Shown one piece after another: positions 1 to 8,552 of a DNA stretch of 35,104 nucleotides. A program made the translations under genes and the position numbers. Source of the stretch: Clostridiales bacterium (GTDB lineage: Bacteria; Bacillota; Clostridia; Oscillospirales; CAG-272); the NCBI GenBank assembly GCA_003150035.1, contig QALR01000011.1, positions 1-35,104 on the forward strand, written 5' to 3'. The notes under the pieces are model-generated. The model ran no database searches. It saw nothing but the letters and a program-made list of their open reading frames with translations, and had not been told where the DNA came from. Each line of letters opens with the position of its first letter. Within the stretch, counting starts at the first letter, position 1.

Positions 1-374
<374 letters not shown>

Positions 375-561
375 ATTTGTATATCCCCGGACAAAGTCTC
401 CTCTGCCCGCTGATACCTTCTTCAGAGCTTATCTTAGCTTCTTTTCCTAAAAGTACTGTTCAAAGTTTCTCAACGAGATCTTTTTTCGTTCTTTCGTTGT
501 TGTTCAATTTCCAAGGACCTAGCGCCCCCCTGTTCGTTCCCCTCCCAGAAGCGGCTCGATT
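375..561 (-). other. rRNA operon leader with boxA-like site
   Basis: This is the transcribed leader between the rRNA promoter and the mature 16S end. On the minus strand, around 519-500, it reads CCTTGGAAATTGAAC, which resembles the boxA-type antitermination/processing signal found in front of Firmicute 16S genes. No protein gene is supported here. The boxA label is by resemblance only. Confidence 0.5.
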
Positions 562-591
562 ATTCTATCACATCCCCCCCTCCTTTGTCAA
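562..591 (-). promoter_or_regulatory. rRNA operon promoter
   Basis: The minus strand reads TTGACA (591-586), an 18-bp spacer, then TAGAAT (567-562), about 190 bp before the mature 16S end. It sits immediately after the stop codon of the upstream glycosyltransferase gene on the same strand. I see no terminator between that gene and the rRNA promoter, so read-through into the rRNA operon is possible. Confidence 0.7.
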
Positions 592-626
592 CCCCTTTTC
601 TCCTTTTTTTCTCACTTTTTTTCCGT

Positions 627-1835
627 TTATTCAAAAATATCCATGACGGCGGACGCTTTTTCTTCTTTTTTTGCCAGCTCTTCCAATTTTTTTATAAAAG
701 AATCTCTTAGTTCCTTCTCATCTAGCAGCCTTTTCAGCCCCCCATAGATTCCTTCTTCGGATATTTCTCCGATGAGTCCCAGTCTGCCGTTCTCCATCTG
801 CTCCGCAGCGGACGCATATGCCGTCACGAAAATCGGCTTGCAGAGAGCTTTCGCTTCCTCGACGGCAATCGGACGTCCCTCGTGACGGGAGGGCTGAAGA
901 TAAATATCCGCCGCACGCATAAGGGGGTACGGATTTTGTCTCACGCCAAGAAATCTGACGGCATCGGAAATCCTCGCTTCGCGAATCTGTTCCCCCAGTC
1001 GCTGCACATATTCGCGCTGTCCCTCTCCGATGATATACAGGCGGACAGGATAGCCCTCCCCAATGAGTCTTGCTATCGCCGGGACGGCAAGATCATATCC
1101 CTTCTGCGGACAGATCCGTCCTACGCTCAAAAGGCGGATGCCATGAAAATCATCTCCAAAATCTGCCTCCTCACACGCCTTCGCGAGGATTTCCCTTCTA
1201 TTTATTATATTTTCAAGCGTGACAACTCTGTCCGCGATCTCCGGAAGTGCACTTTTCAGCGATTTTTCGATTGCCTCTGAAACCGTCACCACTTTATCAC
1301 ACTGCTTGAAATAATCCAAATACAGGGCATCCTCGCGCGGCGGATGAGAATAATCGAAATGCAGCCATGCGATCTTTCTTTTCGCATGGACCTTGTCGAT
1401 CATATAAAACATCGTCCGATCGCCCCAATAGGCAAGCGCGATATCGTATTCCCCCGGACAATCAGGCATTTTCTCCATCATGGAAAGCCACATGCGGTTC
1501 GCGGCAAAGCTGCGTGCTTTTTGACCATCCGCCTTTTTCATCTGAAAAAGATACGGCGCAAGCCCAAATATCCGAAACGGATTTTTCGCAAGATACCGCT
1601 TTCCGATGATTCGCTTTGCATTTCTCCGGTCAATGAGAAACAATTCCCCCATCTTTCCCATCTCCAAAATACGAATCTCCTTCGGAACAAGCGACAGAAA
1701 ATCACCCGCTTTTCGCGCCAACAGAAGGTCCACGTCATATTTTTCATAATCGATGGCACCGGCGAAGGAAAGAAACGATTTTTCGCTACCCGCTGCCGCC
1801 ATTGTGATGCCGATCACAAGGATTTTTTTCTTCAT
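627..1835 (-). CDS. GT4-family glycosyltransferase
   Basis: This 402-residue protein transfers an activated sugar, probably from a nucleotide sugar, to a surface polysaccharide, lipid or other acceptor; the substrate cannot be read from sequence. The C-terminal half has the GT-B/GT4 signature: LLSVGRICPQKGYDLAVPAI opens the nucleotide-sugar-binding domain, followed by LYIIGEG and then SRHEGRPIAVEEAKAL with the E-x7-E motif. The N-terminal half carries a Rossmann-like start (KKKILVIG) and TVSEAIEKSL before the inter-domain linker. There is no signal peptide or membrane helix, so it acts in the cytoplasm. The start follows GAAGGGAAAACTC, a fair ribosome site. It lies 40 bp after the metallo-hydrolase gene on the same strand and is probably co-transcribed with it. 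No other polysaccharide genes are nearby. Confidence 0.85.
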   Translation of the reverse strand: MKKKILVIGITMAAAGSEKSFLSFAGAIDYEKYDVDLLLARKAGDFLSLVPKEIRILEMGKMGELFLIDRRNAKRIIGKRYLAKNPFRIFGLAPYLFQMKKADGQKARSFAANRMWLSMMEKMPDCPGEYDIALAYWGDRTMFYMIDKVHAKRKIAWLHFDYSHPPREDALYLDYFKQCDKVVTVSEAIEKSLKSALPEIADRVVTLENIINRREILAKACEEADFGDDFHGIRLLSVGRICPQKGYDLAVPAIARLIGEGYPVRLYIIGEGQREYVQRLGEQIREARISDAVRFLGVRQNPYPLMRAADIYLQPSRHEGRPIAVEEAKALCKPIFVTAYASAAEQMENGRLGLIGEISEEGIYGGLKRLLDEKELRDSFIKKLEELAKKEEKASAVMDIFE

Positions 1836-1875
1836 GAGTTTTCCCTTCTATTTATTAAGAATACTTTCTCTTTCT

Positions 1876-2646
1876 TTACAGATGTAGCCCAAAGCCTTCG
1901 AATCGGAACACGCCCTCGCCGTGATGCAAACGTCCGCACTCCGCCAAAGCCGCCAAGGCAAGCCTTACTTCACGGATAAGTGCAGGAGATACGTCAAGAC
2001 TGTGATGGCCGGGAAAGACGCGCCGCACCGGCAGAGCTTCCACCCGTGCAACGGAGTGAAAAAACGCCTCGGGACTTGTGGTCGGATAGAACATATCGAG
2101 CATGCCCGCATAAATCAAATCGCCGGAAAACAAATACCCGCGCGCCGGCTCCCAAAAACACAGATGCCCCGGAGAATGTCCGGGCGTGTGAAGAAGAGAC
2201 AAGCGGCGTCCGCCGAGGTCAAAGACATCCCCGTCGGAAATCAGCCGCCCGGCCCCTCCCCCATAAATCTCATACCGGTCCATATCGAAATCCGCCGGAA
2301 ATTCGCGAACGCCTGCCATTAAATTTTTCTTTATGACATTCAGCGGAAGCGGAAAACCGCCGGAAAGCCACCCGGCTTCCTTCCCGTGAACCGCAATATC
2401 CGAAAAATGGCGATGCCCGCCGATGTGATCCCAATGCACATGGGTCGCCGCGGCCGTTACCGGAAGCGAGGTCAAAGAGGATACGACGGCGCCGATATCC
2501 GAAACGCCAAGTCCTGTATCAATCAGAAGCGCGCGGCTGTCACCGAGGAGAAGGTAGCAGTGCGTTTGCTCCGGATGCTGATATTCACTGATGACAAAGG
2601 TGTCGGCGTCTGCCGCCTCCACCGTAAACCATGCGTTATCGCCCAT
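1876..2646 (-). CDS. Metallo-beta-lactamase-fold hydrolase
   Basis: This 256-residue soluble protein has the zinc-binding motif THVHWDHIGG (H69-x-H71-x-D73-H74), followed by HTPGHSPGH, FSGDLIY and FPGHHS, which supply the remaining metal ligands of the glyoxalase II-like branch. It probably hydrolyses a thioester, lactone or phosphodiester; the substrate is unknown. The reading frame stays open much further upstream, but that extension is antisense to the GH2 gene. The ATG at 2646 is preceded by GGAGGAGGCAGC and a good promoter, so that start is chosen. It is divergent from the GH2 gene and is followed by the GT4 gene on the same strand. Confidence 0.88.
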   Translation of the reverse strand: MGDNAWFTVEAADADTFVISEYQHPEQTHCYLLLGDSRALLIDTGLGVSDIGAVVSSLTSLPVTAAATHVHWDHIGGHRHFSDIAVHGKEAGWLSGGFPLPLNVIKKNLMAGVREFPADFDMDRYEIYGGGAGRLISDGDVFDLGGRRLSLLHTPGHSPGHLCFWEPARGYLFSGDLIYAGMLDMFYPTTSPEAFFHSVARVEALPVRRVFPGHHSLDVSPALIREVRLALAALAECGRLHHGEGVFRFEGFGLHL

Positions 2647-2679
2647 GCTGCCTCCTCCGATTCTCTTGTATCGTCTTCC

Positions 2680-2708
2680 ATTATATTCTATTATGCCCGA
2701 ACTGTAAA
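2680..2708 (-). promoter_or_regulatory. Promoter of the metallo-hydrolase/GT4 pair
   Basis: The minus strand has TTTACA (2708-2703), a 17-bp spacer and TATAAT (2685-2680), about 35 bp ahead of the chosen ATG. It is back to back with the GH2 promoter. Confidence 0.7.
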
Positions 2709-2745
2709 GCCTTCTTTCTGAAATCGCAAAAAAATGCGGAACATG

Positions 2746-2774
2746 TTGACTTTTATAGTCTCTTATGTGATAAT
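2746..2774 (+). promoter_or_regulatory. Promoter of the GH2 gene
   Basis: TTGACT (2746-2751), a 17-bp spacer and GATAAT (2769-2774) lie 38 bp ahead of the GH2 start. The adjacent AAATTCTGAAATCAGAAAGGA holds a short TTCTGA/TCAGAA dyad overlapping the ribosome site. Confidence 0.65.
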
Positions 2775-2811
2775 ATCCCTGTAAAATTCTGAAATCAGAA
2801 AGGAAATAATT

Positions 2812-5800
2812 ATGGCAGACTTTTTCGGTTCGATCGCCGCCGGTGAAATCGGTTCCAAACGGGCACCGCTCGTTTTCCCGGAGCCGACTCCGAAAAACGG
2901 CGTCGTCTTTCCTCTTGAAAAAACAAGCGGAAAAACGCCTCACGAGGTATACAAAAAAATCGACACGCGCGCGGAGCTCGACTTTGAAATTGAGAAGCTC
3001 AAAACCAAATACGAGCCCTTTATGCAAAAGCTTGCGCCGATACCCAAAAGCACGAGAGAGTCTATCTCCCTTTCCGCTTTTTCGCTGCGCGAAGCGACAC
3101 CGGAAGATTTCAAAGATTTTTCGCGCGTGCTGCGTGGTGAGGGCGAATGGAAAAGCATTGCCGTTCCCTATTTTTTCGGCCCTGTCGGGAATGCATGCTT
3201 CTATTACCGCACGACCTTTGAAATCGGGAAGCCGGAGGATGGAGAAGCGATATTCCTCCACTTTGACGGGGTGGACTATATCGCGGAAGTTTTCGTCAAC
3301 GGCAGCTTTGCCGGCTCTCACGAGGGCTTTTTCGGCGCCTTCGAATTCGACGTTTCTCCTTACATCCGCGACGGAGAAAATACGCTCGTCATCACAGTGC
3401 GAAACGATTATGTATATGGCGGGAACCCCGGCCCAACGACCGGCGCGCCGCGGCTCGAAGGCGACAAGCTGTATGCCGCGACCGGCTTTGGATATGACGA
3501 TTCCGAGCTCGGTTGGCACCACTGCCCGCCCGGCATGGGCATCTGCCAGAAGGTGACGGTGGAAAGACGGGCGCGCGCGTTTTTTTCCGACCTGTATGTC
3601 CGCCCGATGCTCGCGACGGGAGAATTCGAGGTCTGGTGCGAGGTTTACAACTGCGATTATCTTCCGCTCGAGGATGTGAAGCTCATCTATTCCGTTTACG
3701 GGCGCAACTTTGAGAAGACAGTGCTCGAGAATTTCGAATATGAACCCATCACCCTTGCAGGCGCGGAGCATGGAGACAGGATATCCGTATCCCTGCTCGC
3801 AGACGAGGAAGCGATGAAATCCGCGATGAAGCTTGCTTTTCACAAAGGGGCAAATCTTGTAAAGCTCCGTTTTCCGATGGAAAACCCGCGGCTTTGGGAA
3901 CCGGATTTTCCCTATCTCTATGAAGCGCAGGTTTCCCTGTCCGTCGGCGGCGACATAAAAGATACCGTCGTTTCGGCGTTCGGCATGCGCAGCTTTGCCG
4001 AGGATATGGAAAGCGTGCCGCGCGGCATGTTTTATCTGAACGGCAAATCCATCCGTCTGCGCGGCGCGAACACAATGGGATACGAGCAGCAGGATGTTCT
4101 GCGCGGGGACTATGACATGCTTCTTTATGACATGCTGATGGCAAAGGCGGCGAATATGAATTTTCTGCGTCTCACCCAACGTCCCGTGCAAAAGGAAATC
4201 TATGAGCTCTGCGACTGCATCGGACTCATGCTGCAGACGGACCTGCCGCTGTTCACGGTCATGCGGCGCACGAAATTTGCCGAAGGGGTGCGTCAGGCAG
4301 AGGAAATGGAACGGCTCATCCGTCCGCATGCGTCGAGCATCCTTGTTACCTATATGAACGAGCCGATGGCAAACGGCGGCAACCGCCCTCACCGGCATCT
4401 TGTAAGAGATGAGATGGAAGCATTTTTCGCCGCCTGCGACACGGCGGTGCGCCTGCTCAATCCGGACCGCGTCATCAAGCATATCGACGGCGATTACGAT
4501 CCGCCGGACGATACTCTCCCCGACAATCACTGCTACTGCACATGGTATAACGGCCATGGCATCGACATGGGCATGCTCCACCGCGGATATTGGCTCGGCG
4601 TCAAAGACGGCTGGTACTACGGCTGCGGCGAATTCGGCGCCGAAGGACTTGATCCCGTATCGCTCATGCGACGCCGCTATCCCGCCTCATGGCTGCCGCA
4701 GACGCCGGAGGAGGAAAAGACCTGGGACCCCGGCAGGATCAAGGACGCGCAAAGCGGCAACATGCACTTTTTCTACTACGATACGCAGGAAACCCTCGAG
4801 GATTGGGTCCGCGAGAGCCATCGCCACCAGGTTTTCGGCACAAGGCTGCAAACGGAAGCCTTCCGCCGCGATTCGAAGATGATTACCTTCGCCATCCATC
4901 TTTTCATCGACGCATGGCCCTCCGGCTGGATGAAAACGCTCGTCGACTGTGAGCGTTTTCCCAAGCCCGCGTATTTTGCGTACCGCGACGCGCTGACCCC
5001 GCTCATGGTAAGCATCCGAAACGACAGAAAAACCGCGTTTGCCGGGGAGGAGCTTTCGGTCGAGCTGTTCGTGTGCAACGATACCCACACCATATCCGAC
5101 GGACACCGTCTTGTCATAGAGCTTCAAAACGGCCGCGGCGAGGTGGTCATGGGCGGCGAATACGATGCCAAATTCGGCGAAAATTCTAGCTTCATGCAAG
5201 GTGACATCCGCTTCACTGCACCGGAATCGGAAGAGCGCGAGACGTATACGCTGCGCGCGATTCTTACGGACGCTCAAGGCAGAGTGCTGCATTACAGCGA
5301 CGAGGAGATCGAGGTTTTTCCGAGGGAAGAACCCGCAGAAGAGTCCGCTATCGCCGTCTCCGGCGAGGAATTCCTTTCCCGCAGAAAGGAGCTGACCGAT
5401 GCCGCGGCATCCGGGAAAACCGTTGTGATAAGCGGGCTTGTCCCCGGCTCCTATGAAATTGCAGGGACAGAAGTCAAGGTCAAATCCTGCGGCATGCGTG
5501 CGCTGCATTTCGTGTCGAGGAAAACCGGTCATCCGCTTGTCGAAGGCTTTGGGCCTTATGATTTCCGCCTCTGGTATGACGCGGAGAAGGACCGCATTAC
5601 CCCTCTTATCCGCTATACTTTCACGGCTGAGGGAGCAAGACCAATTCTGCTCTCCGGCAACAGCCTTACCGGCAGTGCGTGGGGACAAAAGCTGTACCCT
5701 GCGCTCGCCTGCGCGGAAATCCCATGCGGAGAAGGAAAATTTATTGTAAGTGAGGTGGACTTGGATTCCCATCTCGCAAATCCTGTCGCACGTATTTTTA

Positions 5801-5823
5801 AGAACAGACTTATGCGGTACTGA
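2812..5823 (+). CDS. Glycoside hydrolase family 2 protein
   Basis: This is a 1003-residue retaining glycosidase of the beta-galactosidase/beta-glucuronidase/beta-mannosidase superfamily. In order it shows a jelly-roll sugar-binding domain (about 85-250, with YYRTTFEI and FDGVDYIAEVFVNG), an immunoglobulin-like domain (about 255-390), the TIM barrel from FYLNGKSIRLRGAN (about 400), and C-terminal beta domains beyond about 740. The acid/base is E517 in TYMNEP. The nucleophile is probably E607 in GEFGAEG. There is no signal peptide, so it acts in the cytoplasm on imported oligosaccharides or conjugates. The start follows GAAAGGA. No sugar transporter is adjacent, so the substrate is open. The flavoprotein gene follows 22 bp later and may share the transcript. 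Confidence 0.9.
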   Translation: MADFFGSIAAGEIGSKRAPLVFPEPTPKNGVVFPLEKTSGKTPHEVYKKIDTRAELDFEIEKLKTKYEPFMQKLAPIPKSTRESISLSAFSLREATPEDFKDFSRVLRGEGEWKSIAVPYFFGPVGNACFYYRTTFEIGKPEDGEAIFLHFDGVDYIAEVFVNGSFAGSHEGFFGAFEFDVSPYIRDGENTLVITVRNDYVYGGNPGPTTGAPRLEGDKLYAATGFGYDDSELGWHHCPPGMGICQKVTVERRARAFFSDLYVRPMLATGEFEVWCEVYNCDYLPLEDVKLIYSVYGRNFEKTVLENFEYEPITLAGAEHGDRISVSLLADEEAMKSAMKLAFHKGANLVKLRFPMENPRLWEPDFPYLYEAQVSLSVGGDIKDTVVSAFGMRSFAEDMESVPRGMFYLNGKSIRLRGANTMGYEQQDVLRGDYDMLLYDMLMAKAANMNFLRLTQRPVQKEIYELCDCIGLMLQTDLPLFTVMRRTKFAEGVRQAEEMERLIRPHASSILVTYMNEPMANGGNRPHRHLVRDEMEAFFAACDTAVRLLNPDRVIKHIDGDYDPPDDTLPDNHCYCTWYNGHGIDMGMLHRGYWLGVKDGWYYGCGEFGAEGLDPVSLMRRRYPASWLPQTPEEEKTWDPGRIKDAQSGNMHFFYYDTQETLEDWVRESHRHQVFGTRLQTEAFRRDSKMITFAIHLFIDAWPSGWMKTLVDCERFPKPAYFAYRDALTPLMVSIRNDRKTAFAGEELSVELFVCNDTHTISDGHRLVIELQNGRGEVVMGGEYDAKFGENSSFMQGDIRFTAPESEERETYTLRAILTDAQGRVLHYSDEEIEVFPREEPAEESAIAVSGEEFLSRRKELTDAAASGKTVVISGLVPGSYEIAGTEVKVKSCGMRALHFVSRKTGHPLVEGFGPYDFRLWYDAEKDRITPLIRYTFTAEGARPILLSGNSLTGSAWGQKLYPALACAEIPCGEGKFIVSEVDLDSHLANPVARIFKNRLMRY

Positions 5824-5845
5824 GTATCGCGCAAAAGGAGAAGGA

Positions 5846-6892
5846 ATGGAGCATTATGACTATGCCGTCATCGGTGCGGGTCCGGCGGGCGCAAACTTCG
5901 CCCGCCTTGCCGACTCGGAACGGACCCGTATTCTCATCATTCACGACGATACCCGTAAAAAGCCGTGCGGCGGACTGCTTTCCCCCGACGCGCAAAAGGT
6001 GCTCGCCCGCTATGACGTGTCTCTCCCGCTCTCGATTCTCACCTCGCCGCAGATTTTTGCCGTTCGTGTCATCGACCTTGACAGCGGGATTTCCCGCCGT
6101 TATCCCAGACATTATCTGAATATGAACCGCGCCGCTTTCGATGATTTTCTTCGCTCGCTGATTCCTCCTGCGGTGACGCTTGTCACCGGGCGCTGTGCCG
6201 CGCTTTCCGAGACGGAAGCGGGCTTCTGCATCCGTCTTGCCGATGGCAGAGAATATACCTGCTCGCGCCTTATCGGTGCGGACGGGGCGGGCTCTCTTGT
6301 GCGCCGGACCTTTTTCCCTGAGAAAAAGCTCCGTTTTTACACGGCCATCCAACAGACGTTTGCCGCAGGAGATACCGACCCTTTCTATTCCTGCATCTTC
6401 GACAGCGAAACCTCTCCCGCCTGCTCGTGGATCCTCTTCAAAGATGACCACATGATTTTCGGGGGTGCATTCCCGACCGACGGCAGCCGGAAGCGCTTCG
6501 AAGCGCAAAAGCGTAAGCTATCAGCCTGCGCCGCCGTCGCCCCGGGGAATTTTGCATTTCCGCAAAAAACGGAGGCGTGCCTTGTCGCCTCACCCGGTTT
6601 CTCTGGGTTTTGTACAGGGAACGACAGAATCTTTCTCATTGGAGAGGCCGCGGGCTTTATCAGCCCTAGCTCTTTTGAGGGGATCAGCTATGCCCTTCGT
6701 TCCGGTGAAATCCTCGCCGAGTCCCTTTCGGAAAGGGATCCGGCCCGCGCTTACCGCCGGAGGACCTCGGCTTTGCGCCGTATTCTGTATGAGAAGGAAT
6801 GGAAACGCGCCGCCCTCGCCTCTCCGACACTTCGCCGGCTCATCATGCGCTCCGGCATAACAGCCATCCGGACAAAAAAGACAAAGCCCTGA
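5846..6892 (+). CDS. FAD-dependent oxidoreductase, geranylgeranyl-reductase-like
   Basis: This 348-residue flavoprotein opens with the dinucleotide-binding motif VIGAGPAGANF (G10-x-G12-x-x-G15). It then has KPCGGLLSPDAQ, resembling the substrate/FAD loop of the geranylgeranyl reductase family, the LIGADGAGSLVRR motif and the C-terminal FAD motif FLIGEAAGFISPSSFEGI. Family members reduce isoprenoid double bonds or modify aromatic substrates; the substrate here is unknown. The frame is open upstream inside the GH2 gene, but the ATG at 5846 directly follows AAAAGGAGAAGGA and is the natural start. The M50 protease gene follows 22 bp after the stop, suggesting one operon. Confidence 0.85.
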   Translation: MEHYDYAVIGAGPAGANFARLADSERTRILIIHDDTRKKPCGGLLSPDAQKVLARYDVSLPLSILTSPQIFAVRVIDLDSGISRRYPRHYLNMNRAAFDDFLRSLIPPAVTLVTGRCAALSETEAGFCIRLADGREYTCSRLIGADGAGSLVRRTFFPEKKLRFYTAIQQTFAAGDTDPFYSCIFDSETSPACSWILFKDDHMIFGGAFPTDGSRKRFEAQKRKLSACAAVAPGNFAFPQKTEACLVASPGFSGFCTGNDRIFLIGEAAGFISPSSFEGISYALRSGEILAESLSERDPARAYRRRTSALRRILYEKEWKRAALASPTLRRLIMRSGITAIRTKKTKP

Positions 6893-6914
6893 ACAGCTTC
6901 GAAAGGAGGCTCCT

Positions 6915-8042
6915 ATGCGACCCAAAAAGAAAAACACGCAGCTTCGCACCGGCACCGTGTACGCTTTTTACTTTTTTCTCCTGTATCTTCTGATCTTCTT
7001 GGTTTTTTATCTGAACTACCGGGATATCGGGCTATCCGCGCTCTTAGCGCTTTTCCTTATCATCGCCGCCGTCATCGCCTATATCCTCTCTGTTTTCGTG
7101 CATGAGACAGGGCATCTTCTGTTTGGCTTACTTACGGGATACCGACCAGTGAGCTTTCGGATCTTCTCTTTTGTCATCAAAAAGAAAAACGGCAGATGGC
7201 GGATAGGCATCGAGCCCGCTCCAGTGCCCGGCATTGCCGGTCAGTGCCTGATGGCGCCGCCGCGAAAGGTAAACGGGCAGTTTCCTTATCGGCTCTGCAA
7301 TGCAGGAGGTGTTTTGCTCGGCTTTATCGTCAGCGCCGCCGCACTGATTCTGCTCTATACGCTCTCCCCATCCTATATCCCGAGACTGCTGCTTTTCTAT
7401 ATCGGATGGCTTGGACTCTTCTTTTCTCTTGTCAATGCCGTTCCGACGAGCGGCAAGCGGCTCTCGAACGACGGGACCAACGGCCGCGCCGCCAAAAGAA
7501 GCATAGCCGCGCGGAACGCTTTATGGAATCAGCTCGAATATATGGCTCTGCTTGCCGAAGGCACACGCACCCGCGATATGCCGGAAGAGCTGTTTTTTCT
7601 GCCCGAGGAAAGGGATCTTGATTCGGCGCTCACCGTCTGCGAGGGCATGATGTATATAGACAGGCTGGAAGATACCGGCGATTATGCGGGCGCGCGCGAC
7701 GCCGCGAATCATCTTTTGAAGGCAAGGGTGCTTTTGCCGCTCTATCGGGCATGTCTGCTTTCGGAGCTGCTGTTTTTGGAGCTCGTTCTGGACGCCCGTC
7801 CCGAGGAAATAGACCGCCTGCATCGGGAGGTGGAGGCCTCGCTTCCGCTGCTGAAGCATCACGCCTCTACCTACCGTACCCTTTATGCCTTTGCGCTGTT
7901 ATCGTCGGAAGACGAGTCCGCCGCGGCAGAAGCGCTCGCCCGCTTTGAGTCGCTCGCCGCACGAAATCCGGCGGGCACACTTCCCGACCGCGATATGATC
8001 GCGCATGTACAAACGCTTTATCAAAACAGGAAAGAAGGTTAA
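6915..8042 (+). CDS. M50 (site-2-protease-like) membrane metalloprotease
   Basis: This 375-residue membrane protein has two N-terminal hydrophobic helices (about 15-34 and 40-62), running into the zinc motif VHETGH (H63, E64, H67). A later segment, NAVPTSGKRLSNDG, matches the third-ligand motif N-x-x-P-(x)n-D-G of intramembrane site-2 proteases. Hydrophobic helices surround both. From about residue 190 to the end it is soluble and helical with TPR-like spacing, unlike the PDZ domain of RseP. It may cut a membrane-bound anti-sigma factor or process a protein, but the target is not visible. The ribosome site is AAAGGAGGCTCCT. The FlK-like gene starts five bases after the stop. Confidence 0.82.
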   Translation: MRPKKKNTQLRTGTVYAFYFFLLYLLIFLVFYLNYRDIGLSALLALFLIIAAVIAYILSVFVHETGHLLFGLLTGYRPVSFRIFSFVIKKKNGRWRIGIEPAPVPGIAGQCLMAPPRKVNGQFPYRLCNAGGVLLGFIVSAAALILLYTLSPSYIPRLLLFYIGWLGLFFSLVNAVPTSGKRLSNDGTNGRAAKRSIAARNALWNQLEYMALLAEGTRTRDMPEELFFLPEERDLDSALTVCEGMMYIDRLEDTGDYAGARDAANHLLKARVLLPLYRACLLSELLFLELVLDARPEEIDRLHREVEASLPLLKHHASTYRTLYAFALLSSEDESAAAEALARFESLAARNPAGTLPDRDMIAHVQTLYQNRKEG

Positions 8043-8046
8043 ACCT

Positions 8047-8436
8047 ATGTTGGAACTCCATATCAAGGGGACTGCCGCTTTGACCGTCACCGATGAGGTA
8101 ACCGCCGCCGCTGTCGGCAGCGGCATGCTTCCCGTATTCGCTACGCCGTCCATGATTGCGCTCATGGAAAAAGCCGCCGCCGAATCGGTCGCGCCGCAGC
8201 TTGACGCCGGCATGACGACCGTCGGCACAAAGCTCGATGTCGCGCATACGGCGGCAACGCCCGTCGGCATGACGGTCCGCGCCGAAACCGAGCTTACGGA
8301 AATCGACGGCAGACGGCTCGTCTTTACCGTACGCGCGTTTGACGAGTTGGGAGAGATCGGCTCCGGCACGCATGAACGCTTTATCGTGAACGCCGAAAAA
8401 TTTCTTGCAAAAGCCGAAATAAAACTGAAAAAATGA
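8047..8436 (+). CDS. FlK-type hotdog thioesterase
   Basis: This 129-residue protein matches the fluoroacetyl-CoA thioesterase (FlK) branch of the hotdog fold. FATPSMIALMEKAA contains the candidate catalytic Thr33 and Glu41, and VGTKLDVAHTAATPVG supplies His67, in the order and spacing of the FlK triad. Its true substrate is probably an ordinary acyl-CoA; fluoroacetate activity should not be assumed. An in-frame ATG at 8005 lies inside the previous gene. The ATG at 8047, after AGGAAAGAAGGT, is the better start. It is the last gene of the 2812-8436 run and is followed at once by a terminator. Confidence 0.85.
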   Translation: MLELHIKGTAALTVTDEVTAAAVGSGMLPVFATPSMIALMEKAAAESVAPQLDAGMTTVGTKLDVAHTAATPVGMTVRAETELTEIDGRRLVFTVRAFDELGEIGSGTHERFIVNAEKFLAKAEIKLKK

Positions 8437-8462
8437 AAAAAGCGGCCATGGCCGCTTTTTTG
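8436..8462 (+). terminator. Terminator after the thioesterase gene
   Basis: AAAAGCGGCC and GGCCGCTTTT form a perfect palindrome ending in a T run, overlapping the stop region. The 90 bases that follow to 8552 hold only a weak promoter-like GATTAA-18-TACTAT for the next gene. Confidence 0.9.
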
Positions 8463-8552
8463 TATCAAATTTTCTTATTTCCGATTAACCCCCCGCCTCT
8501 TTCCGATACTATATAGACGAAAGCTTTCAAAATATCAAAGGATGTGAACCCA

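Noticed and set aside
2647..4581. Long open upstream extension of the metallo-hydrolase frame on the minus strand
   Set aside because: It is antisense to the GH2 gene, whose motifs are certain, and the hydrolase has its own promoter, ribosome site and ATG at 2646.
4687..6508. Long minus-strand frames opposite the GH2 and flavoprotein genes
   Set aside because: No domain motifs, arginine/histidine-rich shadow composition, and the plus-strand products are clear.
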